A stretch of DNA of 64,000 nt, from NCBI GenBank assembly GCA_016744775.1, contig JADGDS010000003.1:1-64000 (forward strand). Reading direction: 5' to 3'. Origin of the DNA: Candidatus Marithrix sp. (lineage in GTDB: Bacteria; Pseudomonadota; Gammaproteobacteria; Beggiatoales; Beggiatoaceae). This document shows, one piece after another, positions 42,589 through 53,715 of the stretch. The notes under the pieces were generated by a model. That model ran no database searches. It was not told the origin of the DNA and saw only the letters and a list, made by a program, of their open reading frames with translations. Each line of letters opens with the position of its first letter. Positions within the stretch are counted from its first letter, which is position 1. The position numbers and the translations under genes are program-made.

Positions 42589-44316
42589 TTACAAATCAGG
42601 TCCGACTGTAATATGTAAACGCAATGGAAAACCCTCTTTTTCAAGAGCCGTTGCTACATCAACACGAATTAAACCAACGGGTGAACGCCAACGGATTCCT
42701 AATCCTACTCCATGTTTAAACGGATCTGAAAAGTCATTGAAGGCATTACCCACATCATAAAAGGCAGCTAAATAGTATTTATCTAAAATTTGATATTCAT
42801 ATTCTATACTGCCTATTAATAAATTTTTTCCACCTATAACAATACCTTGGATATTTTTGGGTCCTAAACTTTGGTAATCATAGCCTCTGATGCTACGATC
42901 ACCTCCCGCAAAAAAACGTATTGAAGGTGGTAAATCATTAAATTGTCCCTTAACCAAGGAAACAACACTATAGGCAAATTGCCCTCTGGCGATGATTCTT
43001 CCTTTGTCAAATAAGGGACGAATTATTTTGCCATTTAAACGTAATTGTACAAAAGATGTATTTGATCCAAAATTATTCAATGCACCTAATACATCCATAT
43101 TAATCTTATGCCCTTGCCGGGTATAAATACGATCATCAGCATTTATATAAGACCAATTAATGCTTGGTATTAGTAATTTAGCATGTCCACTATCGCTACC
43201 AATAGTATATTTTTCATCATGATATTTTAGACCAATAATTTTGTTTTTACGATTTTTATTGAAACCCAAGGAAAAGATTTCACTATCATTAGTTAGAATA
43301 TGCTCGTTCTTATAAAGTGCTGTTATAGATAAAAATTGATCCTTATGCCAAGCTTTAGGTACAATATAATGCGCAAGTGCGGTTTGACCAATTTCGGCTT
43401 GTGCTGCTTTGATAGTAAAATTATGCCCATAACGATTTAGATAGCGTCGTTTCCATTCTAAACTAGCTCTTGCGCCAGTATCAGTACCATAACCTAAACC
43501 AATAGCATATTTAGTTTTTTTGCGTATTCCTAATTTAACTTTGATAGGCAAACGCTGATTAACAGTTTTTGCAGCACGTAGAATATCTACATCTACTCGA
43601 TCAAAGTAGCCGCTGTACATTAAAGCATTTTTAAATGCTACAAATTTACTACTAGTGTAAAAATCACCGGGTTTAAAGGTTAAATATCGTTGTAATAGCG
43701 ATTCATCAAACCAATCTTGTGGAAATATCACTTCACCAAAGCGATAACGTTTTTTAGTATCAAAGATTAATGATATTTCAGCACTATAAGTTTGTTTGTT
43801 CACGCGAATTTCATGTTTCAAAAATTCTGCATCAAAATAGCCACGTTCTTCAGCAAGTTTACGTAATAACTGTTTAGTTTCTTTATACTTAACATGTTCC
43901 AATATAATTACCTTAGAAAGAGGAAATGTTAGCTGTTGAAAACTAAGATCGTTTTTTGCTTCACCTAATATTCGTATATCTACTTTTGTGATTGTTATAG
44001 CTTTGCCTAAATTTATAGCATAAGTAGCTTGCCATGCTTTTGGCTTTAGTCGTTGTAATTTCGCTTTTACAGTTACATGATAATAACCAAACGCTTGTAA
44101 GGCGCGTTTAATTTCTTTACTTGCTCTTTTATGTAAACCTTTAATGCGACCCGTTGACAGACTGGATGATTTTTGTCCTATACTTAAATAACCAGTTATA
44201 TTTTCTAGTAGTAATTTATTTTTGATACCAATGATATTAATCTGTACCGTATGAGGAGTCGCATACAGATTTGAAATAAAGCTAATGGGCAGTAATAACG
44301 CCAATATTATTCTCAT
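42589..44316 (-). CDS. tamA: TamA, Omp85-family outer-membrane assembly protein
   Basis: 575 residues. A signal peptide (1-19, ending LYA), three POTRA domains (to about 260), and a 16-strand barrel ([20 protein letters not shown] is the Omp85 loop 6 with its VRGF-like RGY motif; end [11 protein letters not shown]). It is the outer-membrane partner of TamB. Its start overlaps the 3' end of gltX by 35 bases. A ProQ-family gene lies between it and tamB. Confidence 0.93.
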   Translation of the reverse strand: MRIILALLLPISFISNLYATPHTVQINIIGIKNKLLLENITGYLSIGQKSSSLSTGRIKGLHKRASKEIKRALQAFGYYHVTVKAKLQRLKPKAWQATYAINLGKAITITKVDIRILGEAKNDLSFQQLTFPLSKVIILEHVKYKETKQLLRKLAEERGYFDAEFLKHEIRVNKQTYSAEISLIFDTKKRYRFGEVIFPQDWFDESLLQRYLTFKPGDFYTSSKFVAFKNALMYSGYFDRVDVDILRAAKTVNQRLPIKVKLGIRKKTKYAIGLGYGTDTGARASLEWKRRYLNRYGHNFTIKAAQAEIGQTALAHYIVPKAWHKDQFLSITALYKNEHILTNDSEIFSLGFNKNRKNKIIGLKYHDEKYTIGSDSGHAKLLIPSINWSYINADDRIYTRQGHKINMDVLGALNNFGSNTSFVQLRLNGKIIRPLFDKGRIIARGQFAYSVVSLVKGQFNDLPPSIRFFAGGDRSIRGYDYQSLGPKNIQGIVIGGKNLLIGSIEYEYQILDKYYLAAFYDVGNAFNDFSDPFKHGVGLGIRWRSPVGLIRVDVATALEKEGFPLRLHITVGPDL

Positions 44317-45709
44317 TCATGAATGTCAAAGCTTGTTTTATACGAGTTATGCTACGATTTTTACCGATTAAATACACAGTAGCATCAATTGATGGAGATA
44401 CTGTACCACCAGTTACTGCAACTCGCAATGGTTGTGCAATTTTACCTAATTTTAATTCATATTTTTCTGCAACTTTATGAATCAAAGCATGAATTGCATC
44501 AGCTTGCCATATTTCAATTTGTTCAAATTCTGTACATAAACTCGCCAGCGCATCATAAATAGCAGGCTTTAAGTGTTTTTTTGCGGCTTTTTCATCTAAT
44601 TCAATAGTATCAACAAAGAAAAAACGGCTATTTTCTGCCATTTCTTTCAAAGTTTTTGCGCGTTCTGCTTGTAACTTAATAACTTCAGTTAAATTTGGAC
44701 CATTTTTAGTATCAATGCCTAATTGCTTACAATGAAACTGCAAATGTTCTACCAATTCTTCAGCGGCAGTGGTTTTAATATACTGTTGATTTAACCATAG
44801 TAGTTTATCAGGATTAAAAGCTGATGCGGCACTATTGACTGATTTAAGATCAAATAATTCTATCATTTCTGGTAAAGAAAATATTTCTTGATCGCCATGT
44901 GACCAACCTAAACGTACCAAATAATTTAATAATGCTTGTGGTAAATATCCCTCATCTCTATAATTCATCACATTAACAGCACCATGCCGTTTAGACAAAC
45001 GTTGCCCATCACTACCTAAAATCATAGGTAAATGAGCATATTGTGGTATTTTAGCTCCTAAAGCTTTTAAGATATTGATTTGACGAGGAGTATTATTTAA
45101 ATGATCGTCACCACGAATTACATGTGTAATTTTCATATCGCAGTCATCAACAACTACAGTCAAATTATAAGTTGGAGTAGCATCAGAACGCGCAATGATT
45201 AAATCATCTAGTTCTTTATTTTGAACTATAACGTCACCTTTAATTAAATCCTTAATTATAACTTCACCTTCTTGAGGATTTTTAAAGCGAATGACTGGTT
45301 TAACACCGGTATTTAATATAGTGTCAATATCACGACAATGACCATCGTAACGAGGTTTTTCCTTATTAGCCATTTGTTTAGTACGTAATTTATCTATACG
45401 TTCTTTAGAACAATAACAATAATAAGCTTGACCAGTTGCTAATAATTGATCGATTGCATTATTATAAGAATCAAATCGTTTAGTTTGATAAAATGGACCA
45501 AGATCATGCTTTAATCCCAGCCATTGCATACCTTCAAGAATAGCATCTACAGAATCCTGTGTCGAGCGTTCACGATCAGTATCTTCAATACGTAATACAA
45601 ATTCGCCATTATGTTGACGTGCATATAACCATGAAAATAAAGCGGTACGAACACCACCTATATGTAAATAGCCTGTAGGGCTGGGTGCAAAACGAGTACT
45701 AATTGTCAT
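44282..45709 (-). CDS. gltX: Glutamyl-tRNA synthetase
   Basis: 475 residues. HIGH-type motif [18 protein letters not shown] near the start, zinc-type insertion [11 protein letters not shown], and KMSKS-type LSKRHGAV. It charges tRNA-Glu; with only one gltX in the window, discriminating character cannot be told. Its 3' end overlaps the tamA start by 35 bases. The promoter lies in the 69-base AT-rich divergent gap to the pilin gene. Confidence 0.97.
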   Translation of the reverse strand: MTISTRFAPSPTGYLHIGGVRTALFSWLYARQHNGEFVLRIEDTDRERSTQDSVDAILEGMQWLGLKHDLGPFYQTKRFDSYNNAIDQLLATGQAYYCYCSKERIDKLRTKQMANKEKPRYDGHCRDIDTILNTGVKPVIRFKNPQEGEVIIKDLIKGDVIVQNKELDDLIIARSDATPTYNLTVVVDDCDMKITHVIRGDDHLNNTPRQINILKALGAKIPQYAHLPMILGSDGQRLSKRHGAVNVMNYRDEGYLPQALLNYLVRLGWSHGDQEIFSLPEMIELFDLKSVNSAASAFNPDKLLWLNQQYIKTTAAEELVEHLQFHCKQLGIDTKNGPNLTEVIKLQAERAKTLKEMAENSRFFFVDTIELDEKAAKKHLKPAIYDALASLCTEFEQIEIWQADAIHALIHKVAEKYELKLGKIAQPLRVAVTGGTVSPSIDATVYLIGKNRSITRIKQALTFMNENNIGVITAH

Positions 45710-45778
45710 TTTTAAAAAAGTTGATTTATATTAATAATTTATTTAAAATATCTATATTTTAATTTATTATAACATCTT

Positions 45779-46222
45779 ATGACAACTCGACAAAAAGCAA
45801 TTAGTCTAATTGAATTAATTATAGTTCTTATTATAATATGCATCATAGCTGCTATTAGTATTCCTGTTTACCAAGATTACTTACAAAAAGCTAAAGTATA
45901 TGAAGCCAGAATCTTATTTACTGATTTTGAGCAAGCAATACAAGACTTCACGCAAGATAAAAATGATTTTCCATCTTCATTAGAAGTCTTAAATAATTTT
46001 TCTACTAAAGCTTATTATGTAACTAAGGTAAAATATACCCCGGGTGATAATCCAGAAATTGTGATGACTTTAGATGGATTTCAAGATTCAGAAAATACCA
46101 TTGCATGGAAATGGATAACACCTGATGGTAAAGACGGCGCATGGTCATGTAGTCATAAAGATACTGAATCCACTACAATTAAATTAAAATATCTTCCTAA
46201 AGAGTGTAATGTCAAACATTAA
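45779..46222 (+). CDS. Type IV pilin-like protein
   Basis: 147 residues. A short basic leader MTTRQKA is followed by [20 protein letters not shown], the N-terminal alpha helix of type IV pilins, keeping Glu at +5. The residue before the cleavage site is Ala, not the usual Gly, and +1 is Ile rather than Phe. The rest ([20 protein letters not shown]) and a C-terminal pair of cysteines (WSC...KEC) fit a PilA/minor pilin. Its last 14 bases overlap argG. Confidence 0.85.
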   Translation: MTTRQKAISLIELIIVLIIICIIAAISIPVYQDYLQKAKVYEARILFTDFEQAIQDFTQDKNDFPSSLEVLNNFSTKAYYVTKVKYTPGDNPEIVMTLDGFQDSENTIAWKWITPDGKDGAWSCSHKDTESTTIKLKYLPKECNVKH

Positions 46223-47411
46223 AAAAGCAGTATTAGCCTATTCGGGCGGTTTAGATACTTCCATTATTTTAAAATGGTTACAAGATGAATATCAATGTGA
46301 AGTAGTTACATTTACTGCGGATATTGGTCAAGGCGAAGAAGTTGAGCCAGCACGCGCCAAAGCTGAAGCTATTGGTATAAAAGAAATTTATATTGAAGAT
46401 TTACGTGAAGAATTTGTACGCGATTATGTTTATCCAATGTTTCGCGCTAATACTATTTATGAGGGTGAATATTTATTAGGTACTTCAATTGCTCGCCCAT
46501 TAATTGCAAAACGTTTAGTTGAAATTGCTAATGAAACTGGCGCCGATGCGATTTCACATGGTGCTACTGGTAAAGGTAATGATCAGGTGCGATTTGAATT
46601 AGGTGCTTATGCTTTAAAACCTGATGTTCATATTATTGCTCCTTGGCGCGAATGGGATTTAAATTCACGTGAAAAGTTGTTAGCTTATGCTGAAAAAAAT
46701 AATATAGCAGTAGAAATGAAGCGTGGTAAAAAGTCACCATATTCAATGGATGCTAATTTATTACATATATCTTATGAAGGCGGCATTCTTGAAGATCCTT
46801 GGGCTGAGCCAGAAGAAGATATGTGGCGTTGGAGCGTTTCGCCTGAAAATGCACCAGATAAGGCTAGGGAATTAGAATTAGAATTTGTAAAAGGCGATAT
46901 TGTTGCAATTGATGGTGAAAAAATGACACCAGCCGAAGTATTAACTTATTTAAATAAAGTTGCAGGTGCAAACGCTATTGGCAGACTTGATATTGTTGAA
47001 AATCGCTATGTAGGTATGAAGGCACGTGGTTGCTATGAAACACCCGGTGGCACTGTGATGTTAAAAGCCCATCGCGCTATTGAGTCTATAACTTTAGATC
47101 GTGAAGTAGCACATTTAAAAGATGAACTGATGCCGCGTTATGCGACTTTAATTTATAATGGTTATTGGTGGAGTCCAGAACGTAAATTATTACAGGAAAT
47201 GATTGATTCATCACAAGAAAATGTCAATGGTAAAGTTAGAATTAAACTCTATAAGGGTAATGTTATAGTTGTTGGGCGTATTTCAGAAACCAATAGTTTA
47301 TTTGATAGTAATATTGCGACTTTTGAAGATGATGAAGGTGCTTATAACCAAAAAGACGCTGAAGGATTTATTAAGTTGAATGCTTTAAGATTGCGAATAG
47401 CGGCTGCGTAA
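46209..47411 (+). CDS. argG: Argininosuccinate synthase
   Basis: 400 residues, full length. Start [18 protein letters not shown] (P-loop SGGLDTS), then [16 protein letters not shown] and [17 protein letters not shown]. It joins citrulline and aspartate using ATP in arginine synthesis. Its ATG at 46209 is inside the last codons of the pilin gene in a different frame, so the two may be coupled; an unusual pairing. Confidence 0.97.
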   Translation: MSNIKKAVLAYSGGLDTSIILKWLQDEYQCEVVTFTADIGQGEEVEPARAKAEAIGIKEIYIEDLREEFVRDYVYPMFRANTIYEGEYLLGTSIARPLIAKRLVEIANETGADAISHGATGKGNDQVRFELGAYALKPDVHIIAPWREWDLNSREKLLAYAEKNNIAVEMKRGKKSPYSMDANLLHISYEGGILEDPWAEPEEDMWRWSVSPENAPDKARELELEFVKGDIVAIDGEKMTPAEVLTYLNKVAGANAIGRLDIVENRYVGMKARGCYETPGGTVMLKAHRAIESITLDREVAHLKDELMPRYATLIYNGYWWSPERKLLQEMIDSSQENVNGKVRIKLYKGNVIVVGRISETNSLFDSNIATFEDDEGAYNQKDAEGFIKLNALRLRIAAA

Positions 47412-47415
47412 ATAA

Positions 47416-47543
47416 AATCCCCCCTAGCCCCCCTTTATTAAAGGGGGGGATTAATAAAATTAAATCTCCTCTAAGCTTTCACTTTATTAAAGTGGGGGAT
47501 TAATAAAGTCCCCCCCTTTGAAAAAGGGGGGTTAGGGGGGATT
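47416..47543. repeat. CCCCCTAAAGGGGG-type hairpin cluster, copy 2
   Basis: AAATCCCCCCTAGCCCCCCT begins the cluster, and AGGGGGGTTAGGGGGGATTT ends it. Between them are two more G/C blocks (CTTTATTAAAGGGGGGG and CTTTATTAAAGTGGGGG), so several alternative stems form. It lies between the 3' ends of argG and the hybrid kinase gene. Confidence 0.9.
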
Positions 47544-47552
47544 TACTATCGA

Positions 47553-50500
47553 TTAATCTAAAAAATTATCCCAGTCAGTTTTTGTCCATAGTTCCTGTAA
47601 TTGAGAAAATTCTTCTTTTAAGGGTTTAAGCATTTGTTCTGCTGCTCTGAATTCATGATCATGAGTTAATTGTTCTGCTTGAAACGCGATTTCACCTAGA
47701 CGTGATGCGCCAACGCTACGCGAACTGCCTTTTAAGCTATGAGTAATACGTTCAATTTCTTTTATATTATTATTGTTAAATGCAATTACTAATTTTTCAA
47801 ATTGTTTTGGTGTATCTTCAACAAATTTATCTAGGATCATTTTTAAAATTGCTGCATTACCAATAGCAATACGTTTTGCTTGTTCAGTATCAAAAATCGG
47901 TAAGTCTGTTGATAATTCTTCGGTGGTAGTAGTTGATAGAGTATATTTATCTACTATTGAATGTAAATCTTCTATTGCAACCGGTTTACCTAAACAATCA
48001 TCCATGCCAGCAGCAAAATAAATTTTTAAGTCAGGTTCCTGATGATTAGCTGTAATTGCAACAATTGGAGTATCTTTATTGTCTCCACGACGTATTTGTT
48101 TTGTGGCTTCCACGCCATCCATAATAGGCATTTGTATATCCATTAAAATTAAATCATAATTATTAATTTTACATTTATCTACAGCTTCTTGACCATTTTC
48201 TGCAATCTCTACTTGACAAGCAAGTTGTTGAAGCATATTAGTTGCAACTAGACGATTAACCGCATTATCTTCTACTAATAATATTTTTTTATTCTTATTG
48301 ATAGTTGGAGTAAATTTATCTGCATGTTTATTTAAAATTTTAAATAAACCATCTAAATTAATAGGTTTAGCAATATAATCATCCATACCAGCGGCTAAAC
48401 AACGTTCAGCATCACCTTGCATAGCATTAGCTGTCATAGCCACAATAATATTTTTATTGTTTGCAGATTCATGTTCACGAATCCATTGTGTTGCTTCAAA
48501 ACCACCCATTTCTGGCATTTGTATATCCATAAAGATGATATTGAATTTTTGTGTTGCTAATATTTCTATAGCTTCAACACCATTTTCAGCAGATTTAACT
48601 TGACAACCTAATTTTTCTAACATGTTAATAGCAACCATGCGATTGACTTCATTATCCTCTACTAATAATGTTGAAATATTCGTCATAATTTTTTGAGGTT
48701 GTTTTAACTCGAATTGATTAATATCACTCATAGTAATCAATTCTCGTACTTTATTAGGATGATTAAAATTATCACGTAGTTTTAATATTACTTGTTGCAA
48801 TTGATCGCGCCGTAAAGGTTTGATTAAGTTAGCAGAAAATCCAATTTTATGTAATTCTTTACTATTTTCTTGTTCCCCGCTTGAAGATAGCATTACTAAT
48901 ATAGTTTTTTGAAATTTCGGATTTTGATTAATCATTTGCCCTAATTGGGTACCATCTATATTAGGCATAAAATGATCAACAATAGCCAACCAATAAGGAT
49001 CATTTTTTAATTGCGCATCAGTTAAAGCCTTTAAAGCCGCTTGTGCATTATCTACCGCATTAGTACGAATTTCTAAATTTTCTAATTGTTCTATCAGGAT
49101 TTTTTGATTGACGCTATTATCATCTATGATTAAGATTCGGCTGCTTTTTAAGCTGCTTAAATCTAAATTTATATCGGCATTAACAAAATCTAGTTGTTCA
49201 AAATTCTTTGCATGAATTTCAGCTAAAGGTAATGGCAGACTGAAGCTGAAATTAGAACCTTTATTTAATTCACTTACTACTCCCATTTTGCCCTTCATCA
49301 TTTTAACTAGTTGCTGACTAATTGTTAAACCTAATCCAGTTCCTCCAAATTTACGAGTAGTTGAAGCATCAGCCTGAGTAAATTTATCGAAAATAGTAGT
49401 TAATTTATTAGCAGCGATACCAACTCCAGTATCTTCAATATTAAATACCATTTGTGCTGATTCAATGCTTTGCCATTGGCAATCGACATCAATTAATACA
49501 TGCCCTTTATTAGTAAATTTGACTGCATTACCAGTTAAATTAGTTAAAATTTGTCTGATTCTGCCAGCGTCACCTACAAAGTAACGAGGTGCATCAGGTG
49601 CATAGCGTACAATAAATTTAACAGCTTTAGTTTCAGCAGTAATTGAAAGCAAACGAGCAATTTCTAACACCGCTGCTTCTAAATCAAAAGCGGCTACTTC
49701 TAAAGATAATTTACCAGCTTCAATTTTGGAAAAATCCAGAATGTCATTAATAAGAGTTTGTAAGGCTTCAGTTGATTGGTAAATAATTTGAGCATATTCG
49801 CGTTGTTTAGAACTAAGATCAGTATTTAATAATAATTCAGTCATACCAACCACACCATTCATAGGTGTACGAATTTCATGACTCATATTAGCTAAAAATT
49901 CGCTTTTAGAACGAGTAGCTGCCTCAGCCGTATCTTTGGCTTTACGTAATTCCGCCTCAGCTTGTTTACGTTCAGTAATATCACGCCCGACTAATTGATA
50001 TTCAATTAGTTCATTTTGAAAATTAAACATTGCCCTACCCACCCAATGTTGCCAACGCCTATCGTGATTAACAATAATGCAATGCTCAGTTTCTATAACA
50101 GGCTTTAATTCATTTAAATTTTCCATCATTTGTCGAATTAATGCTTGCATTTCATCTGATTCATAAGGAAATCCAATTAGCTCAGATTCAGTTTTATTAA
50201 AATAGCGGCAATAGGCTTCATTAACAAAACTGATACAGCCATTAGGTAAATATCGACAAATAAGTTCAGTTTGATCTTGTACAATAGCGCGATAACGATC
50301 TACAGTAGTTAATAGACGCTCATGAGCATCTTTCAGCGCAATTTCATTTTGCTTGCATTCAGTAATGTCACGAATAATTGCATAAATCTTTCCTTGTTCT
50401 ACCAGAGGATAAGCATTCCAAGATAAAATACGATAAGAATCGTCTTTACATTTATAGCGATTTTCAAATTTATTTACAGATTCGCCTTCTAATAATTTGT

Positions 50501-51098
50501 GAAAAAATTCTTGAGAACTTTGACGATCATCTGGATGAATAAAATGTAAAAACGGTTTACTTAATAAATGACTACGACGATAGGCTAAAGTATCTTCCCA
50601 TGCCTTATTTAATTGTTTAAAATAACCATTAAAATCAATTACACATTGCATATCAATTGAAAGATTAAATAACAGATCACGTTCTTCTTCAATCTGCTTT
50701 CTTTCAGTAATATCCATTATGATGTTGACAATAGCTTCTAAAGATCTGTTACTGTTTCTAACAGTGGCAACTGATAAATCTGCCCATAAACTTTTGCCAT
50801 TTTTATGTTGAAAGCGAATTTCGGTACGAAAATATTCACTGTCGCCATGCTGAAGTTCCTGCATTAAGCTTTCGATGGCGAAAGAATCATCTTTATGATA
50901 AAGTTCAAAGTTTTTCTTCTTACGCATTTCTTCGGCAGAATAGCCAAGCATCTCTAGCCATTTATCATTGAATTTGATATAAGAACCATCAGGCTTAGTT
51001 AGTGTAATAGCAACAGTTGCACTATTAAAAAGTGCGCGAAAACGTTTTTCAGTTAAAGTTAAGTCTTCTTTTAATTTTTTCAGTTCAGACTGATTCAT
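47553..51098 (-). CDS. Hybrid sensor histidine kinase with three receivers and HPt
   Basis: 1181 residues. PAS domains at about 12-135, 140-250 and 265-378; HisKA with H407 in [14 protein letters not shown]; HATPase ([20 protein letters not shown]); three receiver domains with Asp in [25 protein letters not shown] and [13 protein letters not shown]; then an HPt domain with His in [13 protein letters not shown]. No transmembrane segment is seen, so it senses inside the cell. The phosphate probably goes from His to a receiver to HPt and on to another regulator, which is not encoded beside it. Confidence 0.93.
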   Translation of the reverse strand: MNQSELKKLKEDLTLTEKRFRALFNSATVAITLTKPDGSYIKFNDKWLEMLGYSAEEMRKKKNFELYHKDDSFAIESLMQELQHGDSEYFRTEIRFQHKNGKSLWADLSVATVRNSNRSLEAIVNIIMDITERKQIEEERDLLFNLSIDMQCVIDFNGYFKQLNKAWEDTLAYRRSHLLSKPFLHFIHPDDRQSSQEFFHKLLEGESVNKFENRYKCKDDSYRILSWNAYPLVEQGKIYAIIRDITECKQNEIALKDAHERLLTTVDRYRAIVQDQTELICRYLPNGCISFVNEAYCRYFNKTESELIGFPYESDEMQALIRQMMENLNELKPVIETEHCIIVNHDRRWQHWVGRAMFNFQNELIEYQLVGRDITERKQAEAELRKAKDTAEAATRSKSEFLANMSHEIRTPMNGVVGMTELLLNTDLSSKQREYAQIIYQSTEALQTLINDILDFSKIEAGKLSLEVAAFDLEAAVLEIARLLSITAETKAVKFIVRYAPDAPRYFVGDAGRIRQILTNLTGNAVKFTNKGHVLIDVDCQWQSIESAQMVFNIEDTGVGIAANKLTTIFDKFTQADASTTRKFGGTGLGLTISQQLVKMMKGKMGVVSELNKGSNFSFSLPLPLAEIHAKNFEQLDFVNADINLDLSSLKSSRILIIDDNSVNQKILIEQLENLEIRTNAVDNAQAALKALTDAQLKNDPYWLAIVDHFMPNIDGTQLGQMINQNPKFQKTILVMLSSSGEQENSKELHKIGFSANLIKPLRRDQLQQVILKLRDNFNHPNKVRELITMSDINQFELKQPQKIMTNISTLLVEDNEVNRMVAINMLEKLGCQVKSAENGVEAIEILATQKFNIIFMDIQMPEMGGFEATQWIREHESANNKNIIVAMTANAMQGDAERCLAAGMDDYIAKPINLDGLFKILNKHADKFTPTINKNKKILLVEDNAVNRLVATNMLQQLACQVEIAENGQEAVDKCKINNYDLILMDIQMPIMDGVEATKQIRRGDNKDTPIVAITANHQEPDLKIYFAAGMDDCLGKPVAIEDLHSIVDKYTLSTTTTEELSTDLPIFDTEQAKRIAIGNAAILKMILDKFVEDTPKQFEKLVIAFNNNNIKEIERITHSLKGSSRSVGASRLGEIAFQAEQLTHDHEFRAAEQMLKPLKEEFSQLQELWTKTDWDNFLD

Positions 51099-51179
51099 GA
51101 TTCAACTGCGGATAATTGGTGTCGTATTAGCTGGGATGCGAAATTCATACAATTTTTACAAATTCTAGTATTTATAATA

Positions 51180-51638
51180 ATGTTTCATTGCTTGCTTTAT
51201 CAACCAGAAATTCCACCTAATACAGGTAATATTATTCGTTTATGCGCCAACACTGGAATTAAATTACATTTAATTCATCCACTTGGCTTTGAATTAGATG
51301 ATAAAAAATTGAGACGTGCAGGGCTTGATTATCGTGAGTGGGCTACTGTTCAAGAGTATGAGTCATTAGCGGCATTTATAGATAAAGTAAAACCACAACG
51401 CATATTTGCCTGTTCGACTAAAGGCACAACTAATTATAGCAAACCACATTATCAAGTTGGGGATGTATTTTTATTTGGACCAGAAACGCGAGGATTACCT
51501 ATGACAATTTTAGAACAATTACCTGCTGAACAAATAATACGTATTCCGATGTATCCAGAAAGTCGCAGTTTAAATTTGTCTAATTCTGTAGCGGTTATTC
51601 TTTATGAGGCTTGGAGACAGTTAGATTTTGAAATTTGA
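51180..51638 (+). CDS. trmL: tRNA (cytidine/uridine-34 2'-O)-methyltransferase
   Basis: 152 residues of the SPOUT fold. [20 protein letters not shown] at the start, [10 protein letters not shown] in the middle and [19 protein letters not shown] as the knot region. TrmL methylates the wobble base of tRNA-Leu. It is divergent from the kinase and followed by a hairpin repeat. Confidence 0.95.
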   Translation: MFHCLLYQPEIPPNTGNIIRLCANTGIKLHLIHPLGFELDDKKLRRAGLDYREWATVQEYESLAAFIDKVKPQRIFACSTKGTTNYSKPHYQVGDVFLFGPETRGLPMTILEQLPAEQIIRIPMYPESRSLNLSNSVAVILYEAWRQLDFEI

Positions 51639-51677
51639 AAATCCCCCCCTTTAACAAAGGGGGGTTAGGGGGGATTT
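51639..51677. repeat. CCCCCTAAAGGGGG-type hairpin, copy 3
   Basis: AAATCCCCCCCTTTAACAAA and GGGGGGTTAGGGGGGATTT. It lies between the 3' ends of trmL and the second kinase gene and probably ends both transcripts. Confidence 0.85.
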
Positions 51678-51691
51678 TATTTAACTAAAAT

Positions 51692-52894
51692 TTAGTTAAT
51701 TGCTAAAATAAACTCCATTATTAATCCTGACTTCTCTTCACTATTATATAATCGACAAGTTCCACCATTGCCCCAAATTATACTAGCAATCATTGCTAAG
51801 CCTAATCCCATACCCTTTACTTCTCCGGTGAAATATTTTTCACTTTGGTAATAGGGTGTCCATACTTGGGTTAATTCTTCATTTGGAAGTCCATTGCCGT
51901 TATCTGTAATAGATAATAACATTTTATTATTATCTATTGCATGAATTGCTATTTCTATCGCAGGATTTTCTTCAGGATGAAATTTTTTTGAATTAGTAAA
52001 ACATTCGCGTATAATTAATTCTAATTGTTTATAAGTTAAAGCGATAGATTTTTTTTCTAAAGTTTTGTCAATTTGTATAGATACAGTTTGTATCTCTAAA
52101 TCTCTTCTAATTTTTGTTAATAATGTTGATAAATCTGATAAATTAAATTTTTCATGGTATTTAATTGTTTTTGATGAGTCCATAAAACGCAATATTTCTA
52201 ATATTTGATTGCGTAAGCGTTTTGCACTATCTTGTGCAATTTTTAGTAAACCCTTTGCTTCTGTTGAAGATAAATCTTCTTTTTGCTCTAAAATTTGAAG
52301 ACTAACCAAGCCATGTAAAGGCGCACGTAATTTATGTGAAATCATAGATTGAAATGACCACACTTGTTGCTGCAAATTAATATGCTCACTAACATCGCGT
52401 AAGTGTACTAATTGATCAGTAATATTATCAGAAGGTTGCTCTAAAATATTAACCTGTAACCATAAAGCAGCACTTTGTTTAGATTCAGGGCGTACTAAAT
52501 ACCGAGGTAATGTTCCTATATTTGGAATAGGCCAACTATCCCATGCAACCGTTGGTTGACATTTTAAATTTTGTTTTTTTATATGATCAAAAAATCCTTC
52601 AGGAGTAAAATCATCTTTTAATCCTAAATAAAAACGGGCAGATGAATTAGCGTATTGTATAACATTACCTTCACTCAGTAATAAATAGCCATCATTAGAT
52701 TGTTCCACAGCCCATTCAAAACGAACCCGTTCTGTTAATAAACGACGATAATTCTTTGTATCTAATACCACAAAATCTGATGTGGCATCTTCATCACTAA
52801 CAAATTCATAATTATTTTCAGCAAGTAATTTTTTTAATTTTGATCGTCCTTGCTTTTGATCATCGACAATCAATATACAGTTTTTTTGAGGCAT
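51692..52894 (-). CDS. Sensor histidine kinase with shortened receiver and PAS domain
   Basis: 400 residues. Start ILIVDDQKQGRSKLKKLL is the beginning of a receiver domain (D11, D12), but after about 45 residues (FVVLDTKNY) the sequence enters a PAS domain (FEWAVEQSNDGYLLL), so the rest of the receiver is missing. Then HisKA with MISHKLRAPLHGL and a HATPase (ITDNGNGLPNE, GMGLGLAMI). It is cytoplasmic. Whether D45 can take a phosphate is unclear. No response regulator lies beside it. Confidence 0.85.
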   Translation of the reverse strand: MPQKNCILIVDDQKQGRSKLKKLLAENNYEFVSDEDATSDFVVLDTKNYRRLLTERVRFEWAVEQSNDGYLLLSEGNVIQYANSSARFYLGLKDDFTPEGFFDHIKKQNLKCQPTVAWDSWPIPNIGTLPRYLVRPESKQSAALWLQVNILEQPSDNITDQLVHLRDVSEHINLQQQVWSFQSMISHKLRAPLHGLVSLQILEQKEDLSSTEAKGLLKIAQDSAKRLRNQILEILRFMDSSKTIKYHEKFNLSDLSTLLTKIRRDLEIQTVSIQIDKTLEKKSIALTYKQLELIIRECFTNSKKFHPEENPAIEIAIHAIDNNKMLLSITDNGNGLPNEELTQVWTPYYQSEKYFTGEVKGMGLGLAMIASIIWGNGGTCRLYNSEEKSGLIMEFILAIN

Positions 52895-53051
52895 AGCCGA
52901 TCCTAAAACAGCATGTTTTTATTAAGCATATTGTAAAAAAGGTGCAATGATTGTGACAAGTGTTCCTTTATTTTACACTCTTGATATATTTTTTTTGTTC
53001 ATTATTATAAATAAGGATTTTATAACAATTCTATTAAGAGATATTAAAAAT

Positions 53052-53396
53052 ATGGCATACGAATTTAATGGTCAAACAATTGAAGCTAATCCTAATGGTT
53101 ATTTAGATAATATAGATGATTGGAATGAAGATGTGGCAAAAGTTATTGCAGAAGCCGAAGGTGTTAGCGAATTAACTGAACGCCATTTCAGTGTTATTAA
53201 TTATTTACGTGATGAATATATTAATAATGCTGGTAATCAGCCTAATATGAGAAATATTGTTAAAGCCATGAAAAAAGCTCTTAACGATAGTAAATTAGAT
53301 AGTAAATCTCTTTACGAGCTATTTCCGAAAAGTCCTGATAAGCAAGGTAGTAAAATAGCCGGTTTACCAGAAAGTAAACGTAAAGGCGGATATTAA
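53052..53396 (+). CDS. DsrC/TusE-family protein without cysteine
   Basis: 114 residues from the ATG at 53052 (MAYEFNGQTIEANPNGYLDN); an upstream ATG at 52947 would add 35 unrelated residues. The fold is clear: DWNEDVAKVIAEAEG, LTERHFSVINYLRDEY, then FPKSPDKQGSKIAGLP. DsrC carries sulfur on two C-terminal cysteines (about 100 and 111); here those places are S100 and K111, and the protein has no cysteine at all. It cannot act as a normal sulfur carrier. A regulatory role, as proposed for some DsrC-like (RspA) proteins, is possible. Confidence 0.88.
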   Translation: MAYEFNGQTIEANPNGYLDNIDDWNEDVAKVIAEAEGVSELTERHFSVINYLRDEYINNAGNQPNMRNIVKAMKKALNDSKLDSKSLYELFPKSPDKQGSKIAGLPESKRKGGY

Positions 53397-53400
53397 AAGC

Positions 53401-53433
53401 AAAGCTGACAGGTTTTTAAAACCTGTCAGCTTT
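53401..53433. repeat. CCTGTCAGGT-family palindrome, copy 6
   Basis: AAAGCTGACAGGTTTT and AAAACCTGTCAGCTTT around one T. It is a sub-type with GC in place of CC at the outer edge on both arms, so both sides changed together. It lies after the DsrC-like gene. Confidence 0.9.
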
Positions 53434-53445
53434 AATTAATATATT

Positions 53446-53712
53446 ATGCAAATAAAAGACAATATTAAATCCAGCAATGTCTGGATGCGCGGTTTTTTTA
53501 TATTTTTATATGCTATGATTGCTTATGTAACTATTTTTTTGACTTTTTTTGTGGTAATGTTTCAATTTGGTAGCCTATTATTCACAGGTAAATTAAATGA
53601 ACGTTTATTGCCTTTTGGTCAAAGTCTTAGCATTTTAATTCATCAAATCTTTAATTTTTTAACCTTTAATAGCGATGAAAAACCCTTCCCACTTGGCAAT
53701 TGGCCAAAGTAA
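53446..53712 (+). CDS. DUF4389 membrane protein
   Basis: 88 residues. Two hydrophobic segments (about 15-45 and 60-72) with the DUF4389 ends: MRGFFIFLYAMIAYV, FTGKLNERLLPFGQ and LTFNSDEKPFPLGNWP. Function is unknown; it lies three bases before the GTG of dnaE. Confidence 0.8.
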   Translation: MQIKDNIKSSNVWMRGFFIFLYAMIAYVTIFLTFFVVMFQFGSLLFTGKLNERLLPFGQSLSILIHQIFNFLTFNSDEKPFPLGNWPK

Positions 53713-53715
53713 AAC

